From Blastococcus sp. (GTDB lineage: Bacteria > Actinomycetota > Actinomycetes > Mycobacteriales > Geodermatophilaceae), in assembly GCA_025965695.1 (NCBI GenBank), contig JAOPWM010000080.1, positions 1 to 64,000 of the forward strand: DNA of 64,000 nucleotides. The letters are read 5' to 3'. The notes under the pieces are model-generated. The model made no database searches. It worked only from the letters and a program-made list of their open reading frames with translations, and had not been told where the DNA came from. Below, one piece after another: positions 10,178-21,917 of the stretch (position 1 is its first letter; each line of letters starts with the position of its first letter). Made by a program: the position numbers and the translations under genes.

Positions 10178-10986
10178 CGGGCGCCACCGGCGGTGGAGAC
10201 GGCCTCGGCGGCCGCGACGGTGTTGCTGAGCGTGCCGAGGCCCTCGATCGTGACGTCGACCCGCTGTCCGGGCCGAATGGGCCCCACGCCGGACGGGGTG
10301 CCGGTCAGGACGACGTCCCCGGGAAGCAGGGTCATGATCTGGGAGATGTAAGAGATCAAGGTCGGGACGTCGAAGATCAGCTGGCTGGTGCGGCCCTGCT
10401 GACGGAGCTCGCCGTCGACCGTGCAGGTGACCTCGAGGTCGGCCGGGTCGAGGCCGAGCCCACCGAGATCGGTCTCGATCCACGACCCGATGGGGCAGAA
10501 GGAGTCGAAGCCCTTGGCGCGGGTCCACTGCCCGTCACTCTTCTGCATGTCCCGCTCGGTGACGTCGTTGCCGATCGTGTAGCCGAAGATGCTCGCCGCC
10601 GCCTGCTCGGGCGTGACGTGGCGGGCGCCGCGCGCACCGATGACCACGGCCAGCTCCGCCTCGTGGTGGACGTTGGTGCTGCCCGGCGGGATGCGGATGG
10701 CGTCACCCGGCCCGATGACCGAGGTGGAGGGCTTGAGGAACAGCAGCGGCTCCTTCGGCGCCTCGCCGGTGTTCATCTCGGCGATGTGCGCGGCGTAGTT
10801 CTTGCCGACGCAGACCACCTTGCTCGGCAGGATCGGCGAGAGCAGCCGGACGTCGGCCTGCGCGTAGCGAACCCCGGTGAAGGAGATCCGGCCGAAGGGG
10901 TGCCCCTCGATCTGGGCCACCTGGCCGTCCCCGTCGAGAACGCCGAAGGACATGCCCTGAGGTGAAGCGAAACGGACGATGCGCAC
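10174..10986 (-). CDS. Fumarylacetoacetate hydrolase family protein
   Basis: [15 protein letters not shown]...[46 protein letters not shown] start at 10986. Confidence 0.92.
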   Translation of the reverse strand: MRIVRFASPQGMSFGVLDGDGQVAQIEGHPFGRISFTGVRYAQADVRLLSPILPSKVVCVGKNYAAHIAEMNTGEAPKEPLLFLKPSTSVIGPGDAIRIPPGSTNVHHEAELAVVIGARGARHVTPEQAAASIFGYTIGNDVTERDMQKSDGQWTRAKGFDSFCPIGSWIETDLGGLGLDPADLEVTCTVDGELRQQGRTSQLIFDVPTLISYISQIMTLLPGDVVLTGTPSGVGPIRPGQRVDVTIEGLGTLSNTVAAAEAVSTAGGAR

Positions 10987-11041
10987 ACCGGCGAGGTTAG
11001 TCGGCGGGCGTGGACACCCCGCTCGCCCTACCGTGCGCCGC

Positions 11042-11173
11042 ATGGCCTGCCGCTTCTCCGAGCTCGTCGTCGACGGCCGCGACCCCGGAGCACTGGCCGC
11101 CTTCTGTCACGTCTGGACCTGCTTCGGCGTCTACTCAGTGGCATCGCGCCAGGGGATCGAACCTAGGGAGTGA
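11042..11173 (+). pseudogene. Truncated VOC/glyoxalase-like fragment (MACRFSELVVDGRDPGALAAFCH...)
   Basis: N-terminal signature resembles VOC proteins, then unrelated sequence and stop after 43 aa. Confidence 0.4.
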
Positions 11174-11246
11174 ACTCGGGTGAGAAGCCGGCTGCCACAC
11201 ACGACCAGTGAGCACCGGTCACGGAACCGGACAGGAGGACGACGGC

Positions 11247-12059
11247 ATGGCCCGGCTTGCCTCTTCCCGTCATGGAGTCGGCTCACCACTGGTGCTCCTC
11301 CACGGCCTCGGATCCACGCGTGCCGCCTGGGACCCGGTCATCCCGGTCCTTGCCGGGCACTTCGACGTCCTCGCCGTCGATCTCCCCGGCTTCGGGAACT
11401 CCGAACCCGTGCCACCGCACGCCGAGCCGGACCCGGCATTCCTGGCGGCAGCTGTGGCCGACCTCCTCGACGAGCTCGGGATCGAGCGTCCGCACGTGGT
11501 CGGCAACTCGCTCGGTGGCTGGGTGGCACTGGAGCTGGCCCACGTCCGGCCGGTGGCCTCGTTGACCCTGCTCTCCCCCGCCGGGCTGTGGCGAGGCGGT
11601 ACACCGCTGTACTGCCGGGCCAGTCTTCGAGCCTCTCGTTGGCTGAGCCAGCATGCCGCCGGCACCTTGTCCCGATTCGTCAACCACCGGCTGGGACGCA
11701 TCCTGGTTCTCGGCCAGACCCACGGCCGGCCCTCGCGCATGAGCCCCGACCAGGCGCGCGCGGCCATCCGCGCAGTGCGCATCGCGTCCGGATTCGACGA
11801 CACCCTCACGGCCACTGCGACCCGCCACTCCGTGTCCGGCCCGGCCTTCGACGCGCCGGTGACCGTCGCCTTCGGCTCGCGTGATCGCCTGCTGCTCCCG
11901 CACCAGTCCCGCCACCTCGACGAACTCCCGCCCGGCACGCAGTCCGCGACGCTTCCCGGGTGTGGCCACCTCCCCATGACCGACGACCCGCTGGCCGTGG
12001 CCGCTCTCGTCACCGCATCCACCGCCCGTGGTGAGTCCGGTGAGGGGCAGACCGCCTGA
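11247..12059 (+). CDS. Alpha/beta hydrolase
   Basis: SPLVLLHGLGSTRAAWDPVIPVLAGHFDVLAVDLPGFGNSE...VVGNSLGGWVALELA; AGGAGG upstream of ATG 11247. Confidence 0.9.
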   Translation: MARLASSRHGVGSPLVLLHGLGSTRAAWDPVIPVLAGHFDVLAVDLPGFGNSEPVPPHAEPDPAFLAAAVADLLDELGIERPHVVGNSLGGWVALELAHVRPVASLTLLSPAGLWRGGTPLYCRASLRASRWLSQHAAGTLSRFVNHRLGRILVLGQTHGRPSRMSPDQARAAIRAVRIASGFDDTLTATATRHSVSGPAFDAPVTVAFGSRDRLLLPHQSRHLDELPPGTQSATLPGCGHLPMTDDPLAVAALVTASTARGESGEGQTA

Positions 12060-12263
12060 TCAGCTGCCGATCGCACGCCACACGGCGGGAACGGTCTACC
12101 GACCCGGAACACGCCGTGCTGCAGCACTCATCAGGGGTTGAACTCGCGCTCGGGGCCACGTCGATGTCGAGGTCGATGTCGAGCAGGAGGGGGCGTCCAT
12201 GATGGTCTGCACCGAGTTCCGGGGCGAGGCCCGCGCGGCATGCCTCGGCACTGCCCCCGACGG

Positions 12264-13868
12264 TCAGCCGGAGACCACTGGACGGCGCATGACGGCGTAG
12301 GTCAGCGCGTCGACCAGCGCGTGCCAGGAGGCCTCCACGATGTTGTCGTGGACCCCCACGGTGGTCCACTCCCCCGCCCCGTCGGTCGTGGTGATCAGCA
12401 CCCGCGTGGTCGCGCTGGTGCCGCCCTTCCAGCCGAGGATGCGCACCTTGTAGTCCGCGAGGGACACCTGGGCGAGGTGCGGGTGGCGGCTGACCAGCGC
12501 CTGCCGCAGCGCGTTGTCGAGGGCGTTGACCGGACCGTTCCCCTCGGCGGTGCTGATGACCCGCTCGGCCGTCCCGTCGTCATTGGGAAGGCGCACCTTC
12601 ACCGTCGCCTCGCTGACGACGACACCGTTGCCCCAGTGCTCGACGGAGGTCTTGTAGCTCTCCAGCTCGAACAGCGGGGCGGGCGCGCCCGGCAGCTGGG
12701 CACGGAGCAACAGCTCGAACGACGCGTCGGCCGCCTCGAAGGACCACCCGTCGGCCTCGAGCACCTTCACCTGGTCGACGACGCGGCCGATGGCGTCGGC
12801 CTGGCCGGCGACGTCGACGCCGAGCTCGCGGCCCTTGAGCTCGATCGACGCGCGACCGGCCATCTCGGTGACCAGGATGCGCATGTCATTGCCCACGACG
12901 GCGGGGTCGAGGTGGTTGTAGAGCTCGGGACTCACCTTGATCGCGCTGGCGTGCAGCCCCGCCTTGTGGGCGAACGCCGAGGCACCGACGAAGGGCTGGT
13001 GGTCGTCGGGAGCGATGTTGGCCAGCTCGGCGATGGCGTGGCTGACCCGCTGCAGCTCCGGCAGGCACTCCGCCGGGACGACGGGCAACCCCATCTTGGT
13101 CACCAGGTTGCCGATCAGGGCGAACGTGTCGGCGTTCCCGGCCCGCTCGCCGTACCCGTTCGCGGTGCCCTGCACGTGGGTCACCCCGGCCTCCACGGCG
13201 GCCAGCGAGTTGGCGACCGCGCAACCGGTGTCGTCCTGACAGTGGATGCCCAGCCGGCCGGTGACCCGGGACCGGACGTCGGCGACCACCCGGCCGATCC
13301 CCATCGGCAGCATGCCGCCGTTGGTGTCGCACATGACGCCGACCTCCGCGCCGGAGGCGAACGCGGTCTCCAGCACCCGGACGCCGTAGTCGGGGTCGTG
13401 GGCGTAGCCGTCGAAGAAGTGTTCGCAGTCGAGGAAGACCCGACGGCCATGCCCGACGAAGAAGGCGACCGTGTCGGCCACCATCGCAAGGTTCTCCTCG
13501 AGCGTGGTCCGCAGCGCATCACGGACGTGCCGGACGTCGGACTTCGCGACCAGGCACACCACCGGCGTCTCGGCCTCGAGCAGGGCCCGCACCTGCCCGT
13601 CGTCCTCGACCCGGACGCCGGCCTTGCGGGTCGCTCCGAACGCCACCAGCTGGGCGTGCTGCAGGGACAGCTCGGTGCGCGCCCGCGCGAAGAACTCGGT
13701 GTCCTTCGGCAGGGCGCCGGGCCACCCGCCCTCGATGAACCCCACGCCGATCTCGTCCAGCAGCCGCGCGACGGCGAGCTTGTCGGCCACGGAGTAGCTG
13801 ACGCCCTCCCGCTGGGCGCCGTCGCGCAGTGTGGTGTCGAAGACGTGGAAGTCGAGGTCGGTGCTCAT
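12264..13868 (-). CDS. cimA: Citramalate synthase
   Basis: FHVFDTTLRDGAQREGVSYSVADKLAVARLLDEIGVGFIEGGWPGALPKDTEFF..., HCQDDTGCAVANSLAAVEAG, C-terminal LeuA-type regulatory domain. Confidence 0.93.
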   Translation of the reverse strand: MSTDLDFHVFDTTLRDGAQREGVSYSVADKLAVARLLDEIGVGFIEGGWPGALPKDTEFFARARTELSLQHAQLVAFGATRKAGVRVEDDGQVRALLEAETPVVCLVAKSDVRHVRDALRTTLEENLAMVADTVAFFVGHGRRVFLDCEHFFDGYAHDPDYGVRVLETAFASGAEVGVMCDTNGGMLPMGIGRVVADVRSRVTGRLGIHCQDDTGCAVANSLAAVEAGVTHVQGTANGYGERAGNADTFALIGNLVTKMGLPVVPAECLPELQRVSHAIAELANIAPDDHQPFVGASAFAHKAGLHASAIKVSPELYNHLDPAVVGNDMRILVTEMAGRASIELKGRELGVDVAGQADAIGRVVDQVKVLEADGWSFEAADASFELLLRAQLPGAPAPLFELESYKTSVEHWGNGVVVSEATVKVRLPNDDGTAERVISTAEGNGPVNALDNALRQALVSRHPHLAQVSLADYKVRILGWKGGTSATTRVLITTTDGAGEWTTVGVHDNIVEASWHALVDALTYAVMRRPVVSG

Positions 13869-13906
13869 GGGATCTCCCGGGTGCGGTGACGTGCGGCCCG
13901 AACACG

Positions 13907-13934
13907 AAAAAGACCCCCCGGGTACGGGAGGTCT
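13907..13934 (-). terminator. Attenuator terminator of cimA leader (AGACCTCCCGTACCCGGGGGGTCTTTTT)
   Basis: Inverted repeat AGACCTCCC/GGGGGGTCT followed by a U-tract, between leader ORF and cimA. Confidence 0.8.
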
Positions 13935-13962
13935 GCGCGCAGTCGGGGAGGTGACTGCGCGC
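13935..13962 (-). promoter_or_regulatory. Leader hairpin GCGCGCAGTC-ACCTCCCC-GACTGCGCGC (attenuator stem) overlapping the leader stop codon
   Basis: Perfect 10-bp inverted repeat; first G is the last base of the TAG stop of the leader peptide. Confidence 0.75.
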
Positions 13963-13994
13963 TAGCTGATGATGATCGTGCCGGTGGTGTGCAT
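13962..13994 (-). CDS. Putative cimA leader peptide MHTTGTIIIS (three consecutive Ile codons)
   Basis: ATG CAC ACC ACC GGC ACG ATC ATC ATC AGC TAG immediately before the attenuator hairpins. Confidence 0.75.
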   Translation of the reverse strand: MHTTGTIIIS

Positions 13995-14051
13995 CGGCAC
14001 TAGTAGAGCATGAGGGACCCCGGCCGCGGCACCCGCCACGACCGGGCCCGG

Positions 14052-15074
14052 TCAGCCGCTGGCGAGGGCCGCGAGACGGTCGCCGACATCGGTGGTCTTG
14101 ACCGGCCCCTGCGGTGAGCGGGTGGACAGGTCGAAGGCCACGGCCGCGTTGACCTTCTTCGCCTGCTCGGTGCGCCCGAGATGGTCCAGCAGCAGCCCGA
14201 TCGACAGCACCGTCGCTGTCGGGTCGGCGACGCCCTGACCGGCGATGTCGGGTGCCGAGCCGTGCACCGGCTCGAACATGCTCGGGTTGGTGCCCGAGAC
14301 GTCCAGGTTGCCGCTGGCGGCCAGGCCGATTCCGCCGGTCACGGCGGCCGCGATGTCGGTGACGATGTCGCCGAAGAGGTTGTCGGTGACGATGACGTCG
14401 TAGCGGCCCGGGTCGGTGATGAAGAACATCGAGGCGGCGTCGACGTGCTGGTAGGCCACGGTCACCTCGGGGAACTCCGGCGCCACCTCCTCCACGGTGC
14501 GCGACCAGAGCCCGCCGGCGTGGGTGAGCACGTTCGTCTTGTGGATCAGCGTGAGGTGCTTGCGCGGCCGGGCGACGGCCCGCTCGAACGCGTACCGCAC
14601 GACCCGCTCCACCCCGAACGCGGTGTTGAGCGAGACCTCGGTGGCCACCTCGTGCGGAGTGTCCTTCCGGAGCACGCCTCCGTTGCCGACGTAGGGCCCC
14701 TCGGTGCCCTCGCGGATGCAGAGCATGTCGATGGGACCGGGGTCGGCCAGCGGGCTGCGCACGCCGTCGTAGAGCTTGGCCGGGCGGAGGTTGACGTGGT
14801 GGTCGAGCTCGAACCGCAGCCGCAGGAGCAGCCCGCGCTCGAGGATCCCCGGCGGCACGCTGGGGTCGCCGATGGCGCCGAGCAGGATCGCGTCATGCTG
14901 CCGCAGCTCCTCGATCACCGTGTCGGGCAGCAGCTCACCGGTGCGCTGCCAGCGCATGGCCCCCAGGTCGTACGGGGTGGGCTCGACGTCGGGAGCCACC
15001 TCCCGCAGGACCTTGAGGCCCTCGGCCACCACCTCGGGACCGATCCCGTCTCCAGCGATCACTGCCAGGCGCAT
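14052..15074 (-). CDS. leuB: 3-isopropylmalate dehydrogenase
   Basis: [26 protein letters not shown]...[44 protein letters not shown]. Confidence 0.96.
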   Translation of the reverse strand: MRLAVIAGDGIGPEVVAEGLKVLREVAPDVEPTPYDLGAMRWQRTGELLPDTVIEELRQHDAILLGAIGDPSVPPGILERGLLLRLRFELDHHVNLRPAKLYDGVRSPLADPGPIDMLCIREGTEGPYVGNGGVLRKDTPHEVATEVSLNTAFGVERVVRYAFERAVARPRKHLTLIHKTNVLTHAGGLWSRTVEEVAPEFPEVTVAYQHVDAASMFFITDPGRYDVIVTDNLFGDIVTDIAAAVTGGIGLAASGNLDVSGTNPSMFEPVHGSAPDIAGQGVADPTATVLSIGLLLDHLGRTEQAKKVNAAVAFDLSTRSPQGPVKTTDVGDRLAALASG

Positions 15075-15090
15075 GGGGAACGACCCTAGG

Positions 15091-16692
15091 TCAGGCGGTG
15101 TGAAGGTCGGCAGCCCGGGCCTCGCGGGCACCGATCCGGCCGGCGATGTCGCCCAGCAGCTCCGCCGGGACCTGACCGTCGACGGTGACGGCCATCAGCG
15201 CCTCGCCCCCGCGGGTCGTCCGGCTGACCTGGGCCCCCGCGATGTTCACGCCGGCCTCCCCGAGCGCCGCGCCGACCGTGCCGACGACGCCCGGCCGGTC
15301 GGTGTAGATGAAGAACAACAGGTAGCCCGAGAGGTCCAGGTCGATGTCGAACCCGTCGACCTCGGTCAGCTTCGGCACCTGGTTCTTGCCGAAGAGGGTG
15401 CCCGAGACCGTCACCGCGGTGCCGTCGGCCATAGCGCCGCGCACGGTGATCAGGTTGCGGTAGTCGGGGCTCTCGACGTCGCTGGACAGTGAGACCTCCA
15501 GGCCGCGCTGCTCGGCCAGCAGCGGGGCGTTCACGTAGGTCACCTGCTCCTCGACGACGTCGGAGAAGACGCCCTTGAGAACGGCGAGCTGCACCACCGA
15601 GACGTCGAACTCGGCGATCTTGCCGCGCACCTCGACGTTCACCGACTGGGCAAGCCCCCCGGCCACGGCGGTGAACACCCGGCCGAGCTTCTCGGCCAGC
15701 GGCAGGCCCGGACGGACGTCCTCCGCGACGACCCCGCCGGCCTGGACGTTCACCGCGTCGGGAACGAACTCACCCTGCAGCGCGAGCCGCACCGAGCGGG
15801 CCACGGCCGTGCCGGCCTTGTCCTGCGCCTCGGTGGTCGACGCGCCGAGGTGCGGCGTCACGAACGTGTTCGGCAGCCCGAACAGCGGGCTGTCGCTGCA
15901 CGGCTCCTTGGCGTAGACGTCGATGCCCGCGGCCCCGACCTGGCCGGACTTGAGCGCGTCGGCGAGCGCTTCCTCGTCGACCAGCCCGCCGCGGGCGGCG
16001 TTGACGATGATCACGCCCGGCTTCGTCGTCGCGAGTTCGGCGGCGCCGATCAGCCCGACCGTCTCCGGCGTCTTCGGCAGGTGGATGGTGATGAATTCCG
16101 ACTCGCGGAGCAGCTCCTCCAGCGAGACCAGCCGGACGCCGAGCTGCGCCGCGCGACCGGGCTGGATGTAGGGGTCGTAGGCGATCAGGCTGACGCCGAA
16201 GGCGGCCAGGCGCTGGGCCACCAGCACGCCGATGCGGCCGAGCCCGACGACGCCGACGGTCTTGTCCGTGACCTCGACGCCCATGAACTTCGACCGCTTC
16301 CAGGCGCCCTCGCGCAGCGAGGCGTCGGCCGCCGGGATCTGGCGGGCGGCGGCGAGCAGCAGGGCGACGGCGTGCTCGGCGGCGCTCACGATGTTCGACG
16401 TCGGCGCGTTCACCACCATGACCCCTCGCTCGGTGGCGGCCGGGACGTCGACGTTGTCCAGCCCGATGCCCGCGCGCGCGACCACCTTCAGGTGGGGCGC
16501 GGCAGCCAGCGCCTCGGCGTCGATCTGCGTGGCGCTACGGATCATCACCGCCGCCGCCTCGGCGAGGGCTGGGAGCAGGGCCGCACGGTCGGCGCCGTCG
16601 ACGTGCCGGATCTCGACGTCGGTACCGAGCACCTCCAGGACACTCGGGGCGAGCTCTTCGGCGATCAGGACGACGGGCATGGTCGTGGTCAC
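15091..16692 (-). CDS. serA: D-3-phosphoglycerate dehydrogenase
   Basis: [48 protein letters not shown]...[17 protein letters not shown]-terminal ACT domain; GTG 16692 or ATG 16680. Confidence 0.96.
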   Translation of the reverse strand: MTTTMPVVLIAEELAPSVLEVLGTDVEIRHVDGADRAALLPALAEAAAVMIRSATQIDAEALAAAPHLKVVARAGIGLDNVDVPAATERGVMVVNAPTSNIVSAAEHAVALLLAAARQIPAADASLREGAWKRSKFMGVEVTDKTVGVVGLGRIGVLVAQRLAAFGVSLIAYDPYIQPGRAAQLGVRLVSLEELLRESEFITIHLPKTPETVGLIGAAELATTKPGVIIVNAARGGLVDEEALADALKSGQVGAAGIDVYAKEPCSDSPLFGLPNTFVTPHLGASTTEAQDKAGTAVARSVRLALQGEFVPDAVNVQAGGVVAEDVRPGLPLAEKLGRVFTAVAGGLAQSVNVEVRGKIAEFDVSVVQLAVLKGVFSDVVEEQVTYVNAPLLAEQRGLEVSLSSDVESPDYRNLITVRGAMADGTAVTVSGTLFGKNQVPKLTEVDGFDIDLDLSGYLLFFIYTDRPGVVGTVGAALGEAGVNIAGAQVSRTTRGGEALMAVTVDGQVPAELLGDIAGRIGAREARAADLHTA

Positions 16693-16826
16693 AGGGCGAC
16701 AGCCTAGGAGCGCGCCCGGAGCGGCTCGACACCGCACCGGCAGGAGCGGCGTGCTTGTGCCCGACCGGCCGCCCAGACATCCTGGCCGCACGAGATCCGG
16801 GACGGCCGGAACCGACGGAGGAGACC

Positions 16827-17609
16827 ATGAGCCAGAGCGACGACCCGGGTCGTTCCGACGCCCCCTACGGCCAGGGCGCCGGCAGTGGGCAGCCGTACGG
16901 GGCGCCGGCGGAGCCCTACGGCCAGCAGCCGGACTACGGGCAGCCCCAGCAGGGTCAGCCCCAGTACGGCCAGCCCCAGCAGGGTCAGCCCCAGTACGGC
17001 CAGCCCCAGTACGGCCAGCCGCCCGCCTATGGGCAACCCGAGTACGGCCAGCAGCTATACGGCGCGCCGGCCCCCTACGGCGCCCAGTACGGGCAGCCGG
17101 CCTACGGGCAGCCCGCCTACGGGCAGTACGGGGACTCGGCGGTGCCCGCCAAGCCGCCGCACGTGATCATCGCCGCTGTCCTCGGCTTCATCTTCGGTGC
17201 GTTCGGGGTGCTCGTCTCCCTGTTCAGCATCATCGTCGGCGCCGTCGCCTCGGGGTCGGCCGGCTCCGCAAACGAGCAGATCCCCGGGTTGGGCGCGGTC
17301 GCGGGCGCCGTCGGTGGGGTGCTCATCGTCGTCGGGTTGCTCGCCCTCGCGTGGACGGTGGTCATGATCTGGGGTTCGGTGTGGGCCCTTCGCGGGCGCA
17401 GCCGCGTGATGCTCCTGGTCGGCGGGTCTCTCGCCCTGGCCTTCTCCCTGATCGGGTTCGTCGGCACCATCGCTGACAACACCAGCACCGGAGGCGGCAT
17501 CGTCTTCAACCTGGTCCTCCTGGTGGCGGCGCTGGCAATCGTCGTCCTGCTGTGCCTGCGGCCGGCGGCCGACTTCTTCGCCGCGCACCGGGCACGCCGC
17601 GGAGCCTGA
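16827..17609 (+). CDS. Membrane protein with N-terminal YGQP-rich low-complexity tail
   Basis: GGAGGAG upstream of ATG 16827; [10 protein letters not shown] repeats then four hydrophobic segments. Confidence 0.8.
   Translation: MSQSDDPGRSDAPYGQGAGSGQPYGAPAEPYGQQPDYGQPQQGQPQYGQPQQGQPQYGQPQYGQPPAYGQPEYGQQLYGAPAPYGAQYGQPAYGQPAYGQYGDSAVPAKPPHVIIAAVLGFIFGAFGVLVSLFSIIVGAVASGSAGSANEQIPGLGAVAGAVGGVLIVVGLLALAWTVVMIWGSVWALRGRSRVMLLVGGSLALAFSLIGFVGTIADNTSTGGGIVFNLVLLVAALAIVVLLCLRPAADFFAAHRARRGA
16941..17000. repeat. Two tandem perfect 30-bp copies (cagccccagcagggtcagccccagtacggc) inside the YGQP-coding region
   Basis: Direct reading. Confidence 0.9.
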
Positions 17610-17628
17610 GAGCACTCCGCACGACGAC

Positions 17629-17659
17629 GAGCCCCCGCTGCCATCGCAGCGGGGGCCTC
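17629..17659 (+). terminator. Intrinsic-type hairpin cccccgctgc-catc-gcagcggggg
   Basis: Perfect 10-bp stem after the CDS stop. Confidence 0.75.
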
Positions 17660-17777
17660 GACCAGCGGGTTTCGTATCCGGATCGATACGTGGATAACTC
17701 CGCCTGAACGTTGTGGCGCCCCTTACACTCCGCCACCAACCCGCCACTCAGGCGGCACGCTCAGGAGGAGCTGCCCG

Positions 17778-18266
17778 ATGTCGAGCCCGACCCCCGGTCC
17801 AGATCAGAACTACCCGCAGAACCAGTCCGGCTGGGGCGCACCCCAGCAGCCCGGCGGCTACCCCGCACCCGCCTACGCCCCGGCTTACGCCGCAACCCCC
17901 ACCGCGCAGATCGGGTTCGCCGACGCGGTGCGCAGCGTGCTGAGCAACTACGCCAACTTCTCGGGGCGGGCGAGGCGTTCCGAGTACTGGTGGTTCATCC
18001 TCGCCTACTTCCTCGCCAGCATCGTGGCAGCGATCATCGACGCGGCGCTCGGCGCTCCGGTTCTCGAGGTGATCCTCATCCTGGGTCTGCTGGTGCCGAG
18101 CCTGGCGGTCGCGGTGCGCCGTCTGCACGACACCGACCGCTCCGGCTGGTGGCTGTTCCTCGGCCTGATCCCGTTCGGGGGGATCGTCGTGCTGGTCTTC
18201 AGCTGTCTGGACAGCCAGGCGGGGACCAACCGCTTCGGACCGTCACCGAAGTACCCGCAGAGCTAG
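17778..18266 (+). CDS. DUF805 family membrane protein
   Basis: FADAVRSVLSNYANFSGRARRSEYWWFILAYFL...PSLAVAVRRLHDTDRSGWWLFLGLIPFGGIVVLVF typical DUF805. Confidence 0.92.
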   Translation: MSSPTPGPDQNYPQNQSGWGAPQQPGGYPAPAYAPAYAATPTAQIGFADAVRSVLSNYANFSGRARRSEYWWFILAYFLASIVAAIIDAALGAPVLEVILILGLLVPSLAVAVRRLHDTDRSGWWLFLGLIPFGGIVVLVFSCLDSQAGTNRFGPSPKYPQS

Positions 18267-18277
18267 CCCCCCGCACG

Positions 18278-18314
18278 ACGAACGGCCCCCCGCCAGTGGC
18301 GGGGGGCCGTTCGT
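18278..18314. terminator. Bidirectional terminator hairpin acgaacggccccccgcc-agt-ggcggggggccgttcgt
   Basis: Perfect 17-bp stem between convergent DUF805 gene and ilvC. Confidence 0.9.
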
Positions 18315-18328
18315 GCATCAGGGGCTGA

Positions 18329-19411
<1,083 letters not shown>

Positions 19412-19939
19412 TCAGGCAGTTCGTTCGACCGGGCGCAAGGTACCGGCGCCGCTCATCGAGCGCGGACCCCGGCCCAGGGCCACGGTCCCGGACTGCGCCA
19501 TCTCCTTGATACCCAGTGGGGCGAGGACGGCGAGCAGCGCCTGCAGCTTGTCGGGGGTGCCGGTGGCCTCGAGGGTCACCGTGTCGGGGTTGACGTCGAC
19601 CACGCGGGCCCGGAAGAGCTCGGCGGTCTGCAGCACCTGGGTGCGCTCGGCCAGGGGCGCGCGCACCTTCACCAGCAGCAGCTCGCGCTGCACGGCGGCG
19701 CCGCCGTCCAGCTCGACGATCTTGATGATCTCGATCAGCTTGTTCAGCTGCTTGGTGATCTGCTCGAGCGGCGCGCTCTCCGCGTCGACGACGATCGTCA
19801 TACGGGACAGGTCGGGGTTCTCCGTCGGCCCGACGGCGAGGGACTCGATGTTGAACCCGCGGCGGCTGAACAGCGCCGAGACGCGGGCCAGGACACCGGA
19901 CTTGTTCTCCACCAGGACCGAGAGCGTGTGACGCGACAT
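19412..19939 (-). CDS. ilvN: Acetolactate synthase small subunit
   Basis: MSRHTLSVLVENKSGVLARVSALFSRRGFNIESLAVGPTENPDLSRMTIVVD ACT domain. Confidence 0.96.
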   Translation of the reverse strand: MSRHTLSVLVENKSGVLARVSALFSRRGFNIESLAVGPTENPDLSRMTIVVDAESAPLEQITKQLNKLIEIIKIVELDGGAAVQRELLLVKVRAPLAERTQVLQTAELFRARVVDVNPDTVTLEATGTPDKLQALLAVLAPLGIKEMAQSGTVALGRGPRSMSGAGTLRPVERTA

Positions 19940-19949
19940 GGTGTGCTCC

Positions 19950-21833
19950 TCAGACCTGTCCGTCGCCGAAGACCGGGCGCACGTCGCGCGCGGCCAGGAT
20001 GTCGTCGTTGCTGGCGCCCGCGGCGACCATCGGCCACACCTGGGCGTCGTGGCCGACGACGAAGTCGATGACGACCGGGGCGTCGTTGATGGCCATCGCC
20101 TTCTCGATCACCGCGTCGACGTCGTCCTTCGTCTCGCAGCGCAGCCCCACACAGCCCAGCGCCTCGGCGAGGAGGACGAAGTCGGGGATGCGCACCGCCT
20201 TGGGGGTGCCGTCGGCGTTGCGCGCGTGCAGTTTCGTGTTGGAGTAGCGACCCTCGTAGAACAGGGTCTGCCACTGCCGGACCATGCCGAGGTTGCCGTT
20301 GTTGATGACGGCGACCTTGATCGGGATGCCCTCGATGGCGCAGGTGGCGAGCTCCTGGTTGGTCATCTGGAAGCAGCCGTCGCCGTCGATCGCCCACACG
20401 GTGGTGTCCGGGCGCCCGTACTTGGCGCCCATGGCGGCCGGGACGGCGTAGCCCATCGTGCCCAGCCCGCCGCTGTTGAGCCAGCTGCCCGGCTTCTCGT
20501 ACTTCACGAACTGCGCGGCCCACATCTGGTGCTGGCCGACACCCGCCGCGTAGATCGCGTCCGGGCCGGCGATCGCGCCGAGCCGCTCGATGACGTACTG
20601 CGGGGACAGCGAGCCGTCCTCGGGCCAGTCGTAGCCGAGCGGGTACCGCTCCCGCCAGTCGTCGAGCTGCGCCCACCAGGCTGTCAGGTCCGCGATACGT
20701 CCGGCCTCGCGGTCACCGCGCAGCGCCTCGACCAGCTGGGCGATCGTCTCCTTGGCGTCCCCGACGATCGGCACGTCGGCCTTGCGGTTCTTGCCGATCT
20801 CCGCCGGGTCGATGTCGGCGTGCACCACGAGCGCGCCCGGCGCGAAGCTGGCCAGGTCACCGGTCACCCGGTCGTCGAACCGGGCGCCGAGGGCCACCAG
20901 GACGTCGGCCTTCTGCAGGGCGGTCACCGCGGTGACGTTGCCGTGCATGCCGGGCATGCCGAGGTTCTGGGGGTGGCTGTCCGGGAAGGCGCCACGCGCC
21001 ATCAGGGTCGTGACGACCGGGGCACCGGTGAGTTCGGCCAGCTCGGCCAGCTCGGCGCTGGCGTGCGCCTTGAGCACACCGCCACCGACGTAGAGGACCG
21101 GACGGCGGGCGGCCGCGATCAGCGCGGCGGCCTCGCGGACCTGCTTGCCGTGCGGGCGGGTGGTCGGCTTGTAGCCGGGCAGGTCCAGCCGGGGCGGCCA
21201 GGAGAAGTCCGTCGTCGCCTGCAGCACGTCCTTGGGGATGTCGACCAGGACCGGCCCCGGACGCCCGGTGCTGGCCAGGTGGAATGCCTCGGCGATCCGT
21301 TGCGGGATCTCAGCGGCGTCGGTGACCAGGAAGTTGTGCTTGGTCACCGGCATCGTGATGCCCCGGATGTCGGCTTCCTGGAAGGCATCGGTGCCGATCG
21401 CGGCGCTGGGCACCTGACCGGTGATCGCCACGATCGGGACGGAGTCCATGTGCGCGTCGGCCAGCGGGGTCACGAGGTTGGTGGCGCCGGGCCCGGAGGT
21501 CGCCATGCAGACGCCGACCTTGCCGGTGGCCTGGGCGTAACCGGTTGCGGCGTGGCCGGCGCCCTGCTCGTGGCGGACCAGGACGTGTCGCACCTTCGAG
21601 TCGAACAGCGGGTCGTACGCCGGAAGGATCGCCCCACCCGGGATGCCGAAGATCACCTCGACACCGACGGCCTCGAGCGAGCGCACGAGGCTCTGCGCCC
21701 CGGTGATGCCCGTGGCCGGCTCGACAGCGGCATCGGCCGTGGAACGGGCCGTCGTCTCGACGCCGGCCAGGGAGGCAGCGGCCTCGCGGGTGGCGGCCTC
21801 ACGGGCGGCGTGCTCGCTCGGAGTGGTGGTCAT
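19950..21833 (-). CDS. ilvB: Acetolactate synthase large subunit
   Basis: [81 protein letters not shown]-enzyme. Confidence 0.97.
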   Translation of the reverse strand: MTTTPSEHAAREAATREAAASLAGVETTARSTADAAVEPATGITGAQSLVRSLEAVGVEVIFGIPGGAILPAYDPLFDSKVRHVLVRHEQGAGHAATGYAQATGKVGVCMATSGPGATNLVTPLADAHMDSVPIVAITGQVPSAAIGTDAFQEADIRGITMPVTKHNFLVTDAAEIPQRIAEAFHLASTGRPGPVLVDIPKDVLQATTDFSWPPRLDLPGYKPTTRPHGKQVREAAALIAAARRPVLYVGGGVLKAHASAELAELAELTGAPVVTTLMARGAFPDSHPQNLGMPGMHGNVTAVTALQKADVLVALGARFDDRVTGDLASFAPGALVVHADIDPAEIGKNRKADVPIVGDAKETIAQLVEALRGDREAGRIADLTAWWAQLDDWRERYPLGYDWPEDGSLSPQYVIERLGAIAGPDAIYAAGVGQHQMWAAQFVKYEKPGSWLNSGGLGTMGYAVPAAMGAKYGRPDTTVWAIDGDGCFQMTNQELATCAIEGIPIKVAVINNGNLGMVRQWQTLFYEGRYSNTKLHARNADGTPKAVRIPDFVLLAEALGCVGLRCETKDDVDAVIEKAMAINDAPVVIDFVVGHDAQVWPMVAAGASNDDILAARDVRPVFGDGQV

Positions 21834-21883
21834 CTCGGCGTTCTCCTGGGCCTAGCTGTTGTGGGACGGGCTCGACGGGCAAC

Positions 21884-21916
21884 AAAAAACCCCTCGTGCC
21901 ACAGGCACGGAGGGGT
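21884..21916 (-). terminator. Attenuator terminator upstream of ilvB (ACCCCTCCGTGCC-TGT-GGCACGAGGGGTTTTTTG)
   Basis: Stem-loop followed by a U6 tract, between leader ORF and ilvB. Confidence 0.85.
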
Positions 21917-21917
21917 C

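Noticed and set aside
11141-11190. tRNA gene on the minus strand near the truncated VOC fragment
   Set aside because: Only the T-loop-like stretch is present; T-stem has mismatches and acceptor/anticodon arms cannot be assembled.
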